A DNA stretch of 64,000 bases from Caballeronia fortuita (GCF_001544835.2 NZ_FCNX02000011.1:185918-249917); one strand, 5' to 3'. Numbered from the stretch's first letter, positions 53,161 to 62,272 are shown. Program-made: numbers and translations. Notes: a model not told the origin generated them from the sequence alone.

Positions 53161-53496
53161 CTATCGGGGGGCCTGACCTGCGCCGAGGTCCGCGCCGGTC
53201 GTCGGGTCTGATGTCGGATCTGAAGCGGTGCGCGCTCTCATTGCTTGCAGCACCTCCACTTCCTCCTTCGATACACCCACAGTCGCGGATATCAAAACAA
53301 ATACAGACCGTGGACCCTCCCGCCAGACCGGACCAAGTCCCAGTGACGGAAACCTGTCAAGCGATCGATGGCCAATGACAATTACCCCAGCCGTTAGCCA
53401 GATTGCGGCAACGACGCGCGTGGACCATGTGGCAACCAGCGCTGCCAGCGAAAGAAGCGTGAGGGAAAAAACCTTCACGGCGGAACGTGCTCGCAT
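53161..53496 (-). CDS. Hypothetical membrane protein, 111 aa
   Basis: The ATG at 53496 gives MRARSAVKVFSLTLLSLAAL with two adjacent hydrophobic segments (KVFSLTLLSLAALVATW; RVVAAIWLTAGVIVIG), then a soluble part containing GPRSVFVLISATVGVSKEEV and an acidic, Thr-rich tail. The frame continues upstream to 53571, but that part would precede the membrane segment with unlikely sequence. Family not recognised. Confidence 0.5.
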   Translation of the reverse strand: MRARSAVKVFSLTLLSLAALVATWSTRVVAAIWLTAGVIVIGHRSLDRFPSLGLGPVWREGPRSVFVLISATVGVSKEEVEVLQAMRARTASDPTSDPTTGADLGAGQAPR

Positions 53497-53755
53497 CGTG
53501 ACCTCCAGCGGAAGACGAGCTACCGGTACGGTGTAGCATGCGTGCGCGCCAGCGGACAAGTCATCACCCACACGGCTCTTGCGACTCCAACATCACCGGC
53601 GGCGCATCACCATTCTCGCGAAGTCGATAGTAAGGTTGGTGATAAGGTTGATAGTAAGCGTTATGCAATTGACTGCGCGCCGATGTGAGCGGCCGACCAT
53701 GGCGCAAGGTCGGCTACATGCAAGGCACGCCCGGGCACTGACAGGAGCGTCATCG

Positions 53756-54169
53756 ATGAAGCGCAGAGCCACAGTCATTTGTGAACGCGACGGCAAAGTT
53801 CTGCTGGTCGCGCGGGAGCAAGGACGTTGGGCATTCCCTGGCGGACGGCAGAAGCGCGGAGAAGACATTGGCGAAACTGCACGGCGTGAACTTCGAGAGG
53901 AAACCGGCCTCGACCCGAAAGGTATTTGCTATGCCTTTCAATTCCGCGGATTACGAACGCGGCACTATGTCTTTCTTGCGCTCGTCGGAAGGTTAGACGA
54001 AGCGATACCGTCAAACGAGATCGTGCGTTGTTGCTGGATGCTGCCCACCGATTTATTGCGTGCCGCAGCGAGTATTCCAACCAAAGGGATTGCCGCGATC
54101 CTTCTTAGACAGACGCGCAGCGGTCAGCGGCACGAGGTCGCCGAGGACATCGATACGGGGACCGCATAG
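53756..54169 (+). CDS. Nudix hydrolase
   Basis: The ATG at 53756 has GGAG 9 bases upstream and gives 137 residues, the normal size of a single Nudix domain. The Nudix box is complete: GGRQKRGEDIGETARREL then REETGL, matching G-x5-E-x7-REU-x-EE-x-G-U. The N-terminal strand region is RRATVICERDGKVLLVAREQ. Substrate cannot be told from sequence. Open frame upstream to 53579 is not family-like. Confidence 0.9.
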   Translation: MKRRATVICERDGKVLLVAREQGRWAFPGGRQKRGEDIGETARRELREETGLDPKGICYAFQFRGLRTRHYVFLALVGRLDEAIPSNEIVRCCWMLPTDLLRAAASIPTKGIAAILLRQTRSGQRHEVAEDIDTGTA

Positions 54170-54603
54170 GCCAACGACTATGCCATGCATCACATTTGGA
54201 CCACGTCATTGTGTCCGATCTCAACATGCCGCTGATGGCGATTCCCACAGTTGCGGAGCATGTCTCGCTCGTTTTGCAGATAGCCTGTCGTATGAAGGCA
54301 GGCATGGCGAGAACTGGAAACGGCTTCCGCAAAAAAACGCCCGAAGCGCGAGATGATCGCGCTTCAAAGCGCTCATTGCAATCAGCGGAATGTGAGCCAG
54401 CGCATGTAGGCGCGCCAGAAGTTCTTACATCCCGTCCGGGCGCCCGTTCGCCGCTCTCTCAAACACTGCCTTACCATCAGCAGCGTTTTCAACCTCTGCT
54501 GCGCAAGCATAATGCCTCAAATCAAAACACCAGCAAGCCGCTAAAATCGCGGCGAACAATACGGCACAAGCTCTAGAAGAGAAAAAACGACGGATACATT
54601 CTC
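54170..54603. other. Upstream region of the hybrid kinase, no supported gene
   Basis: About 430 bases. It holds the CCGCTAAAATCGCGG segment (near 54539) shared with the region before the deleted kinase copy, which may mark the promoter. No convincing small gene was found. Confidence 0.45.
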
Positions 54604-56994
54604 ATGGACAGCAGCATAAGTAAAAAAACCCGAAAAACACGCGCAAGGTCGCCCACAGATTGGGCTCAAAACACGCTCGACCTTGCGGTGCTTTCCCTGA
54701 CGCCAGACGGAACGATTGCTTCCTGGAATTCCGGCGGCGCCTTAATGTATGGCTACAAAGCGGAAGAAATCGTCGGCCAACACTACTCGGTTCTCTTTCT
54801 CGATGGAGCAGTGGGCGACGGCATGCCGGTGGTCGACGCTGAGCTTGACCGCGCTCGCGAGCGCGGCAGTTGTGCGATTGAAGGGTGGCGCAAGCGCAAA
54901 GACGGATCGGTTTTTTGGGCAAGTGTCGTCACATCTGTGCTTTTAGAGGAGAACGGTGAACCGGGCGGATTCGTGAAGATTGTGCGCGATGAGACGGAAA
55001 AGCGTCGAGCGCACGACGCCGTTATCGAAAGCGAGCGCAACTTCAGATTGCTTGTGCAAGGCGTAACCGACTATGCGATCTTCATGCTGTCACCCGAAGG
55101 ACGCGTGACCAGCTGGAATTTGGGTGCTCAACGCATTAAGGGCTATGCCGCTGAGGAGATTCTCGGCTCCCACTTTTCTCGATTTTATGCGCCGGAGGAC
55201 ATATCGGCCGGCGTGCCAGTGCGGGCGTTGAGCACTGCCGCCAGCGAAGGACGCTTTGAAGCGGAAGGCTGGCGCCTGCGTCGCGACGGCTCACGTTTTC
55301 GGGCGCATGTGATCATCGATGCGATCCATGATGAAGCCGGCCCGCTAATAGGCTTCGCCAAGATCACGCGCGATGTAACCGAAAAGCACGAAGCGGCCGA
55401 AACGCTCGATCAAATTCGGGCGGCCCTCTTGCAGTCGCAGAAAATGGAGGCTATCGGCAAGCTTACCGGCGGTGTCGCGCACGACTTCAACAACGTCTTG
55501 CAGATCCTGCGCGGCAATCTTGAACTCGTGACCAGCCGCTACTCGCGCGAGGAGTGGCTCATGAACCGACTTCTCAGCGCCCTCGCAGCGGTTGACCGAG
55601 GCGCCAAGCTCGCCTCGCAGCTGCTCGCGTTTGGTCGCCGGCAGGCGCTGCGCCCGGTATCGGTTAACCTCGCGGCCATGATTCGCGGGATGGACGATCT
55701 CCTTCGCCGTGCGCTCGGCGAGACCATCCTTGTTGAGACCGTGATATCAGGTGGTTTATGGACCGCCATGGTGGACACGCATCAACTCGAAAACGTCTTG
55801 TTGAACTTGGCCATCAACGCGCGCGATGCGATGCCCGATGGTGGGAAACTGACGCTTGAGCTCTCCAATTCGATGCTCGACGACCGCTACGTTCGCGCTC
55901 TGTCCGATGTGCCCGCCGGTCAGTACGTGATGTTAGGCGTCACCGACACCGGGAGCGGAATGTCGCAGGACGTCATCGAGCGCGCATTCGATCCGTTTTT
56001 CACCACGAAGCCGGAGGGTGCAGGCAGTGGCTTGGGTCTGAGCATGGCCTACGGTTTCGTTAAGCAAAGCGGCGGTCATATCCGGATCTACAGCGAAGTC
56101 GGGCACGGGACTTCGGTGCGTATCTACTTACCGAAATCGTCTACGGAAGCCTCCACGCCTGTAACTCGGGCAAGCGCTGATCTCATGGGTGGTAGCGAGA
56201 CCGTCTTGGTAGTCGAGGACGACCTTAACGTCCAGGCAACCGTAATCGAGATGCTAGCCGGCTTCGGGTATGGCGTGCTGAAGGCAGACAACGCGGAGCT
56301 AGCGTTAGCCGTTCTCAGCAGCGGCGTGCATATCGATCTTCTCTTCACTGACGTCGTCATGCCAGGCTCACTCAAAAGCCCTGAGATGGCGCGACAGGCC
56401 GTGAAGCTTCAGCCGCACTTGAAAGTGCTTTTCACCTCCGGTTACACCCAAAACGCCATCGTGCACGCCGGGCGGCTAGACGAGGGTGTCGAACTTCTCA
56501 GCAAACCCTATAGCCGCGCTGATTTGTCACACAAGGTTCGGCAAGTCCTTGGGACGCCCGGTCGTACGCTATCGCCATCCAACAACGAACATCCGCTACG
56601 GCACCCGGGCAAGATTGTCGAGCTCAACATCCTGGTCGTCGAAGATAACGATCTGGCGCGCGAAGCGGTCACAGAGCTTCTGTCGGCGCTGGGTCATCAC
56701 CCGCTGGCGGTAGGAACCGCGACTGAGGCTTTTGGCGAAATCGCTCGGCATCCATTTGACGTGCTATTTACTGACGTTCATCTGCCCGACATGTCTGGCC
56801 TTGAGCTTGCCGCGCAGGCGAGCGCTTTTTGCCCAGGCTTGAGTGTGATTTTCGCCTCAGGCGCGCCGATCGACAACGACAATTCGCGAAATTTTGCATG
56901 GTTTCAACTCGCCAAACCTTACTCCCTCGATCAGCTGCAGGCTGTCCTTTGCGATGTGACTAACGTGGTGGACCGTCGGCCATCATCCATCTGA
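54604..56994 (+). CDS. Cytoplasmic hybrid histidine kinase, PAS-PAS-HisKA-HATPase-REC-REC
   Basis: A 796-residue soluble kinase without membrane helices. Two PAS domains lie at about 17-135 and 140-265 (each with a TSWN..A..I.GY.AEEI block and a Y/F.....FWASV or RFRAHVIID end). HisKA has LTGGVAHDFNNVLQILRGNL with His293. The catalytic domain has LLNLAINARDAMPDGG, VTDTGSGMSQ and GSGLGLSMAYGFVKQSGGHI. Receiver 1 (about 530-650) has LVVEDDLNVQ and LLFTDVVMPG; receiver 2 (about 678-790) has ILVVEDNDLAREAV and VLFTDVHLPDMSG. A PAS-sensed cytoplasmic signal is implied. A large internal-deletion copy lies at 48816-49587. Confidence 0.93.
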   Translation: MDSSISKKTRKTRARSPTDWAQNTLDLAVLSLTPDGTIASWNSGGALMYGYKAEEIVGQHYSVLFLDGAVGDGMPVVDAELDRARERGSCAIEGWRKRKDGSVFWASVVTSVLLEENGEPGGFVKIVRDETEKRRAHDAVIESERNFRLLVQGVTDYAIFMLSPEGRVTSWNLGAQRIKGYAAEEILGSHFSRFYAPEDISAGVPVRALSTAASEGRFEAEGWRLRRDGSRFRAHVIIDAIHDEAGPLIGFAKITRDVTEKHEAAETLDQIRAALLQSQKMEAIGKLTGGVAHDFNNVLQILRGNLELVTSRYSREEWLMNRLLSALAAVDRGAKLASQLLAFGRRQALRPVSVNLAAMIRGMDDLLRRALGETILVETVISGGLWTAMVDTHQLENVLLNLAINARDAMPDGGKLTLELSNSMLDDRYVRALSDVPAGQYVMLGVTDTGSGMSQDVIERAFDPFFTTKPEGAGSGLGLSMAYGFVKQSGGHIRIYSEVGHGTSVRIYLPKSSTEASTPVTRASADLMGGSETVLVVEDDLNVQATVIEMLAGFGYGVLKADNAELALAVLSSGVHIDLLFTDVVMPGSLKSPEMARQAVKLQPHLKVLFTSGYTQNAIVHAGRLDEGVELLSKPYSRADLSHKVRQVLGTPGRTLSPSNNEHPLRHPGKIVELNILVVEDNDLAREAVTELLSALGHHPLAVGTATEAFGEIARHPFDVLFTDVHLPDMSGLELAAQASAFCPGLSVIFASGAPIDNDNSRNFAWFQLAKPYSLDQLQAVLCDVTNVVDRRPSSI

Positions 56995-57298
56995 ACGGTC
57001 ACAACGACGAAGAGCATTCGTTCTCGATCTAAGGGTCCTTATAGTCTTGCGCAGGCAAAGGGACGAAGGCTCGTCTCGGACTTCTCGCCCCATTGCTCGA
57101 CTCAGCGTTGCGCCAAGCCTGCTGGCGGCATCTCGCTCCTCGGTGACGAACGGCACACCCTCTCACCATGGCTCCGCGCCTTTTGCATAAAGCGCCACCG
57201 GCCAACGGAGAGCGGCGCGCGCCCTCGATTACGCTACAGCTGTAGGTTGGTCGAAAGTTCGCCGGGTTAAAGTGAAGGTTCCGTTGTTGGAGAAAAAG
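56995..57298. other. Intergenic region, nothing recognised
   Basis: About 300 bases between the hybrid kinase and the iron-permease-like gene. No coding frame of good composition and no clear terminator were seen. Confidence 0.4.
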
Positions 57299-57832
57299 AT
57301 GAGTGAAGAGAGTCGTTTCCCAGAAACCGACGCGATTGATACCGTACCCGCGACATCGACGCCCGCCTACGCGAATCCGCATCCCGTTACAAAGGCTTTT
57401 GATGCGTTCGCCAGCGCTGTAACCCGATGGGCAGGTTCGCCCCTCGCTTTTGGATCGGCAGTCGTCTCAGTCGTCGTTTGGCTCGTCTCGGGACCGTTCT
57501 TCCACTACTCCGAGAACTGGCAGCTGGTCATCAACACGGGAACAACGATCGTTACGTTTCTGATGGTCTTTCTTATTCAGCAAAGCGCCAACAAGGATAG
57601 TGTTGCTGTCCATCTCAAGCTCAATGAATTGCTCGCGTCACATCGCTCTGCAAACAATCAGCTCATCGGCATCGAAGATGCGTCAGAACAGGAGCTTCGC
57701 AAGCTCGCGGCGGCTTACCTGAAACTCGCTTCGGAAAACACGCAACAGTCTGCTTCTCACGACACGGACTTTGGCGCCGCCTCAGACATCGCGCGTCGAC
57801 TCGCAAAAGCACAAACCCACACAGGCTCTTGA
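57299..57832 (+). CDS. Low-affinity iron permease-like protein, copy 2
   Basis: The ATG at 57299 has GGAG upstream and gives 177 residues. Membrane segments SPLAFGSAVVSVVVWLVSGP and WQLVINTGTTIVTFLMVFLI, joined by FFHYSENW, match the protein at 47931-48374. This copy has a longer N-terminal extension (about 45 residues) and a different tail (SHRSANNQLIGIEDASEQEL). Its role in iron transport is by family name only. Confidence 0.85.
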   Translation: MSEESRFPETDAIDTVPATSTPAYANPHPVTKAFDAFASAVTRWAGSPLAFGSAVVSVVVWLVSGPFFHYSENWQLVINTGTTIVTFLMVFLIQQSANKDSVAVHLKLNELLASHRSANNQLIGIEDASEQELRKLAAAYLKLASENTQQSASHDTDFGAASDIARRLAKAQTHTGS

Positions 57833-57908
57833 TCTTTTCGCCCGACACTCGGATGAAGCCGACACCGGAATGCGAGCAGTGCAGGATGGGCGAGGATAAA
57901 TAAGCTCT

Positions 57909-58934
57909 TCAACGTCGCTCCGCCTCGCCCGTCCCACAGGTAGCGTTGTCGGCCAAGCAGTCTTGCAAGATGCGCATGACCGATGCTTTTGCATCCTCCA
58001 GAGTAGCGATTCGCGCAACGAGGTCAGAGACGTCGTTGCGGACCTGTTTTCCTTGCTCGAGCAACTCATTCGCAAGGAATATGCGTTCCTCTTTTCCCCG
58101 GATGGCCTGCCATATTGCGTTCTCCGACTGCCTGCGTTGCTCATCTTCGAGCGAAACAGCAGAAAAAGCGTGACCTGTATGACAGCGGTAGCGCAGCGGA
58201 AAGCCGCTGCCGATTCGCCATATGACGCCGCCGCAGTCCGGACAGGTAAGCGCGCTTCGCGCGCCAATGGCCTCGAGTTCAGCAAGCTCGATGTTCCCCG
58301 TGCGAATCATCCTGTCTTCGGTCTCCGCTACTAACGCGTCCGTTTGATTTCGCGGCTGTGGACTGTTCATGGTCGGCTCCAGCGCATTAACGATGGCGGC
58401 CCCTAGCTCCGCGATTGGGGCGACGACGTCTGCGGTCGTAGCCCGCAGCGCATTGATGGGCATACTGGGCGAGCGACAATCAGTCGGATCCTGGACGATC
58501 GCGTATCCGCCACAGGCCCGCACTGCCTTGAGTCCTGCGGCGCCGTCGTCGAGGTCACCTGTCAACACAACACCGATGACGCGTCGCCCATGCAAAACGG
58601 CGGCCGAACGAAAAAGCGGGTCCGCCGCAGGACGGGTAAAGTTCTCTTTCGGTCCGTTCGAGAGTAGCGTCTTTCCGTCGAACAGCAAAAGGTGGCGGTC
58701 GGGAGGCGCTATGTAGATCGTCGACTGTGCAAACACCTCGCCGTCGCAGGCGTGTCTCACGGGTAAATCGCACGTGCTCTGCAAGATAGCCGGCAGAATA
58801 CTGGGGTGCGCACCGATATGCATCACCGCAAACACAGTAGCCGGCATATCCCTTGGTAACGCACCAAACAACTGCTTGAGCGCTTCCAGGCCGCCGGTAG
58901 AGGCTGCGACTACGACAATATCTCGTCTTTCCAT
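57909..58934 (-). CDS. Stand-alone CheB-type methylesterase with C-terminal zinc-ribbon-like region
   Basis: The ATG at 58934 (GAGGAA upstream) gives 341 residues. The CheB catalytic triad is visible: Ser12 in VVAASTGGLEAL, His39 in AVMHIGAHPS and Asp130 in VLTGDLDDGAAG. No receiver domain precedes it, so it is not phosphorylation-gated in the usual way. After the catalytic domain a C-terminal extension holds a zinc-ribbon-like pair (TCPDCGGVIWRI and YRCHTGHAFSA) and a helical tail, as in some CheB-like proteins of beta- and gammaproteobacteria. No receptor gene lies beside it. An IS66 element ends 48 bp upstream of the start. Confidence 0.88.
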   Translation of the reverse strand: MERRDIVVVAASTGGLEALKQLFGALPRDMPATVFAVMHIGAHPSILPAILQSTCDLPVRHACDGEVFAQSTIYIAPPDRHLLLFDGKTLLSNGPKENFTRPAADPLFRSAAVLHGRRVIGVVLTGDLDDGAAGLKAVRACGGYAIVQDPTDCRSPSMPINALRATTADVVAPIAELGAAIVNALEPTMNSPQPRNQTDALVAETEDRMIRTGNIELAELEAIGARSALTCPDCGGVIWRIGSGFPLRYRCHTGHAFSAVSLEDEQRRQSENAIWQAIRGKEERIFLANELLEQGKQVRNDVSDLVARIATLEDAKASVMRILQDCLADNATCGTGEAERR

Positions 58935-58974
58935 GAATTCCTCGTTGTATGACGACGGGCGCCTTGAATCTGCT

Positions 58975-58982
58975 TGTCGTTC
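58975..58982. repeat. Left target-site duplication of the IS66 element
   Basis: TGTCGTTC immediately left of the element; the identical octamer is at 61512-61519 on the right. Eight bases is the expected IS66 duplication length. Confidence 0.92.
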
Positions 58983-59031
58983 GTAAGCGCGCATTAGACG
59001 GCGTCCCTTGCGCACTGCCATGCGACATACG

Positions 59032-60588
59032 TCAGGCTATGGTTGGATTCAGTCGCCAGGGCAGCAAAGCCTCGTAGTCGTCGGCGGTGTGCGCGTGCGG
59101 CAGACCTTTGAACAACGCGATGAGGTATTGGTACGGCTCAATGCTGTTGGCTTTGCAGGTTTGCACGAGCGAATACAGGTTGGCGGCGGCGTTTGCGCCG
59201 GCGACGCTGTCACTAAAGAGCCAGTTCCGGCGTCCGACCGTAAACGGTCTGATCGCGTTCTCACACGGGTTGTTCGAGATGGGCCACGCTCCGTTGCCGA
59301 CGTAGCGAACCAGCTTGGGCCATTGGCCTCGCAGATATTGAAGCGCTTTGCCGAACCCGCTTTGCGGCAACACCGTGTTCAGATGACGCGATAGCAGCGC
59401 CTCGATCTGATCAAGAACTGGCTGACTTCTGGCCTGTCTGAGTTGCTGGCGCTGCTCCGGCGTCATGTGTTCGGATCGTGCCTCAACGGCAAACAGCTGG
59501 CCGATCAGGCGAATGAATTCGCTCACCGGATGATTGCCGCCGCGCTGTACCTTTGGGAGGTCCTCTTCGGCCTCAATCAGGTAACGTCGCGCGTGCGCCC
59601 AACATCGGAGGTGCACTAGCTGGTTTGTTCGGGCGATTTCGTTGTACGGCTCGTAGCCGTCGCTCATCAATACCGCTCCGGGTTTGATGCCTGCATAGAG
59701 CACGGCGGCCTGCGCCGCGCTGCGCGTGGGACTGTAGCTGAACATTCGCACTGGTGGTCCGGTACCGTTCATCTGCGCCCACATGTAGCTCTTGCGTTGT
59801 GCAGCACGGCCCGGCTCTTTTAGTACCTGAACCGTCGTTTCATCGCCGTAGACGATGTCGGCCTCGAGCAGGTGGTCGCGCATCAGGTTAATCAGCGGCT
59901 GCACTGCCATGCCGACGCGCACTACGCTTGCTGCCAGCGTGCCGCGTGAGAGATCGCCACCGAAACGGTGCAGCAACGCGGCGATCCGGTACAACGGCAG
60001 CGCGTCAGCAAACTTACTCACAACCACCCATGCAAGCGCTGATTCAGTGAGTAAGCCCTTCGGGATGATGCGCGAAGGTGCCGGCGTCACCTTGATGCTA
60101 AGGTCGCAGCAAGGGCATGCGTATTTGATTCGCTGGTGCTGAATGACGCGAACCTGCTGCGGCACGATATCGAGTTGCTCGCTGATCTCGGCGCCGATCT
60201 CGACCAGTGCGTGGCCATCGTGTGCGCAGACGCGTTCTGATTCGGGCAACTCATGGCGCACGACCTCGCGAGGCAGCATCGGGTCTAACGGTTTGCGCCC
60301 ACGCTTCCTGCGTTCATGCGCGCCGACTTCGACGCTCTGTTCAGTTTCGGCCTGTTGCGCCGGCTCGCATCCCGTTGCGAGCGCTTCTGCTTCGTTCAGG
60401 AAGAGGTCGCGTTGCTCAGCACCGCGCACTTCGCTCCTGGAAGCAAACAACTGCCGCTGATAGGCCTTAAGTCTCTCGCGCAACAAATCGCGTTCGACTG
60501 TCACCACACGCAACTCGCCCTTCATGGCAGCGAGTTCTGCGCGCAGCGCCTGCAGTTCGTCGGTAGAAGAAGAGGATGATGGCGGCAT
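59032..60588 (-). CDS. tnpC: IS66 transposase TnpC
   Basis: A 518-residue IS66 transposase. An N-terminal coiled coil (DELQALRAELAAMKGELRVV) is followed by a zinc-finger region (KYACPCCDLSIKVTPAP). The DDE core has IVYGDETTVQVLKEPG, then LMSDGYEPYNEIARTNQLVH, and the catalytic Glu in NPCENAIRPFTVGRRNWLFS. The end (SIEPYQYLIALFKGLPHAHT) is the usual IS66 C-terminus. It appears full length. Confidence 0.95.
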   Translation of the reverse strand: MPPSSSSSTDELQALRAELAAMKGELRVVTVERDLLRERLKAYQRQLFASRSEVRGAEQRDLFLNEAEALATGCEPAQQAETEQSVEVGAHERRKRGRKPLDPMLPREVVRHELPESERVCAHDGHALVEIGAEISEQLDIVPQQVRVIQHQRIKYACPCCDLSIKVTPAPSRIIPKGLLTESALAWVVVSKFADALPLYRIAALLHRFGGDLSRGTLAASVVRVGMAVQPLINLMRDHLLEADIVYGDETTVQVLKEPGRAAQRKSYMWAQMNGTGPPVRMFSYSPTRSAAQAAVLYAGIKPGAVLMSDGYEPYNEIARTNQLVHLRCWAHARRYLIEAEEDLPKVQRGGNHPVSEFIRLIGQLFAVEARSEHMTPEQRQQLRQARSQPVLDQIEALLSRHLNTVLPQSGFGKALQYLRGQWPKLVRYVGNGAWPISNNPCENAIRPFTVGRRNWLFSDSVAGANAAANLYSLVQTCKANSIEPYQYLIALFKGLPHAHTADDYEALLPWRLNPTIA

Positions 60589-60621
60589 CGCTGAATTAGA
60601 CCAGCGATGCCGGTTCTCGTT

Positions 60622-60984
60622 TCAGGTCACGCGCTGATAATAACGCCTCGGATGCGCGCGCATCGCTTCGATGTCGATGCCGTCCAGTAGCCAGTGAAGT
60701 TCCTCTGTTCGCAGCATGAGCACCGCTTCCTTGCGCGGCCATACGAAGCGGTCCTGCTCGAGGCGTTTCATGAGAAGCCAGAAGCCGTTACGGTCCCACA
60801 GCAGCATCTTGATGCGGTCGCGCCGCTGATTGCTGAACACATAAACCGCACGCGCGAATGGATCGAGCTTCATTGACTGCTCGACGATGGCTGCGAGACC
60901 GTTGATGCTCTTGCGGAAGTCAACGGCGTCACGATGCACATAGACTTTCAGTTCATCGTCCAGGCGGAACATCGCACCGTCCAA
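60622..60984 (-). CDS. tnpB: IS66 accessory protein TnpB
   Basis: A 120-residue IS66 Orf2 protein with the family sequence VYVHRDAVDFRKSINGLAAI, YVFSNQRRDRIKMLLWDRNG and FWLLMKRLEQDRFVWPR. It is required together with TnpA and TnpC for IS66 transposition; its biochemical role is not settled. The start overlaps the end of tnpA by about 30 bp. Confidence 0.95.
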   Translation of the reverse strand: MDGAMFRLDDELKVYVHRDAVDFRKSINGLAAIVEQSMKLDPFARAVYVFSNQRRDRIKMLLWDRNGFWLLMKRLEQDRFVWPRKEAVLMLRTEELHWLLDGIDIEAMRAHPRRYYQRVT

Positions 60985-61459
60985 GCGTCTCGATCATGGC
61001 CGATAGCAACGGCGCGTCATTGTCGGTGCATTCAAACCGGAGTGTGACGCCGTTGGGCATCTGCACCATCAACCGCGCCGAAGTGGGCGATGACGTCCTT
61101 GCTGCGGGGGTGTGGCGGTGTGCCTTCGTGGATGCGGGCGCAACCACCGCTTCGTGACTATCGACTTCGACTACCGGAACGAAAGCGGTGCCAGTCGGCG
61201 CCGGCTTTAGGGACGTGCCAGCCAGTCGCTGCTGATGCAGCTTGATCCACTTGCGTAGCAAGTTGGCGTTGACTCCATGCTTGAGTGCGAGTCCGGCGAC
61301 CGAAGCGCCCGGCTCAAGACACGCTTCCACCAACTTCTGTTTGGTTTGCCGATCATATCTGCGCTTGCCGTCCCGACCAACGTTGACGACCTTCAACCCG
61401 GTCGTTTCTGAGTGCTCTTCTGTCATGAAAGGTGTCCACTGATTCGAAACAGTGGACAT
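60953..61459 (-). CDS. tnpA: IS66 TnpA, helix-turn-helix accessory protein
   Basis: A 168-residue Orf1 protein of IS66 with a transposase-type helix-turn-helix (RRYDRQTKQKLVEACLEPGA; GLALKHGVNANLLRKWIKLH). The frame opens at ATG 61459, and a second ATG at 61426 (MTEEHSETT) is an equally likely start. The first ATG lies inside the hairpin at 61433-61458. Confidence 0.92.
   Translation of the reverse strand: MSTVSNQWTPFMTEEHSETTGLKVVNVGRDGKRRYDRQTKQKLVEACLEPGASVAGLALKHGVNANLLRKWIKLHQQRLAGTSLKPAPTGTAFVPVVEVDSHEAVVAPASTKAHRHTPAARTSSPTSARLMVQMPNGVTLRFECTDNDAPLLSAMIETLGRCDVPPGR
61433..61458. repeat. Inverted repeat over the tnpA start
   Basis: TGTCCACTG and CAGTGGACA are perfect 9-bp arms around an 8-base loop, covering the first ATG of tnpA. 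It could limit tnpA translation as an mRNA hairpin or be a binding site for TnpA. Confidence 0.5.
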
Positions 61460-61507
61460 AGCCTGCGCGCTCAGATCAAACAGTTCCAGACGTCCATTTC
61501 TGCGCGC

Positions 61508-62272
61508 TTACTGTCGTTCAGCGCGTCCATCCGGGTATGCAACGGTCTGCAATAGCGCCAGCCGCTCAGCTTCAATCCTAAGCCGCTCTTGCTCAGAACG
61601 GTCCGGATGAAGCCATTTAGGGCCTTGAGGAATGGTTTCTGTTCGCCGCTCGACGCGCGCAAACAGCAGGAACTGCTGGAACAGAAAAATAAAGCGGCCC
61701 CTGCTATCCTCCGTGATGCGCGTTAGAAGTGGCGCGAGAGTCGCACGAGGGCCGACTGTTTCTTCGGAACCAACCATCACGCAGGCGAGGCGCGCCCACT
61801 GGGCATAATTCAGGCCTTTCTCGGTCGGCGTCGAAGTGGCCTGCGCTGATTCTGCCACCTCGGCATAGCTCTTTGCGCCCGTCGCGCGATTCGCACGCGT
61901 GCTGATCACCATCAAATTACCGGCCGCGCAGGCGCCGTTGTTGTTGATACGATCGATAGACCAATCCAGCACGACCCGAATGGCTCACGGCTCGAGGGTC
62001 ACAACACATCTGTCGCAGTCGATCCGCTTAGGGTATTCCGGTGTGACATCAGTATGCACGATCCGACGCCGCCGCATGTCGCTAAGCCTCAACCGAACCC
62101 ACTTCGCCTGATAGCGGGTTGGCTTGTGCTGCGCCACCCGAAAGTGCGCTTTTCCCGCGCTGTATCCGGCCAGCACATCGGCGTTAGCGCTTCCAGGGTC
62201 CAGGAACCGTCCGTAGCGGGCGAAGTCCCAGCTCAGGTCGAAGCCGAACTCCGGATGGTATTGATCGAACAT
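61508..62272 (-). pseudogene. HNH-endonuclease-like gene broken by an in-frame TGA and cut by IS66
   Basis: From the ATG at 62272 the frame encodes MFDQYHPEFGFDLSWDFARY ... RIDCDRCVVTLEP, then TGA at 61987-61985, then in the same frame AIRVVLDWSIDRINNNGACA and AGNLMVISTRANRATG. A CxxC motif followed by SIDRI.NN....GN is the core of HNH-type domains. The 3' end runs into IS66 and stops at its end (61508). Removing the element and one target copy joins this frame directly to the CheB frame with no stop between. Confidence 0.7.
61512..61519. repeat. Right target-site duplication of the IS66 element
   Basis: TGTCGTTC, identical to 58975-58982 on the left side. Confidence 0.92.

Larger units (their letters stand above)
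58983..61511 (-). mobile_element. Complete IS66-family insertion sequence, 2529 bp
   Basis: The left end begins GTAAGCGCGCA and the right end is its inverse TGCGCGCTTAC. The imperfect terminal repeat extends to about 23 bp (17 identical). Both ends are flanked by the same 8-bp sequence TGTCGTTC. Inside, on the minus strand, are the three standard IS66 genes tnpA, tnpB and tnpC, all open. Perfect target duplication and intact genes suggest a recent insertion. Confidence 0.93.
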
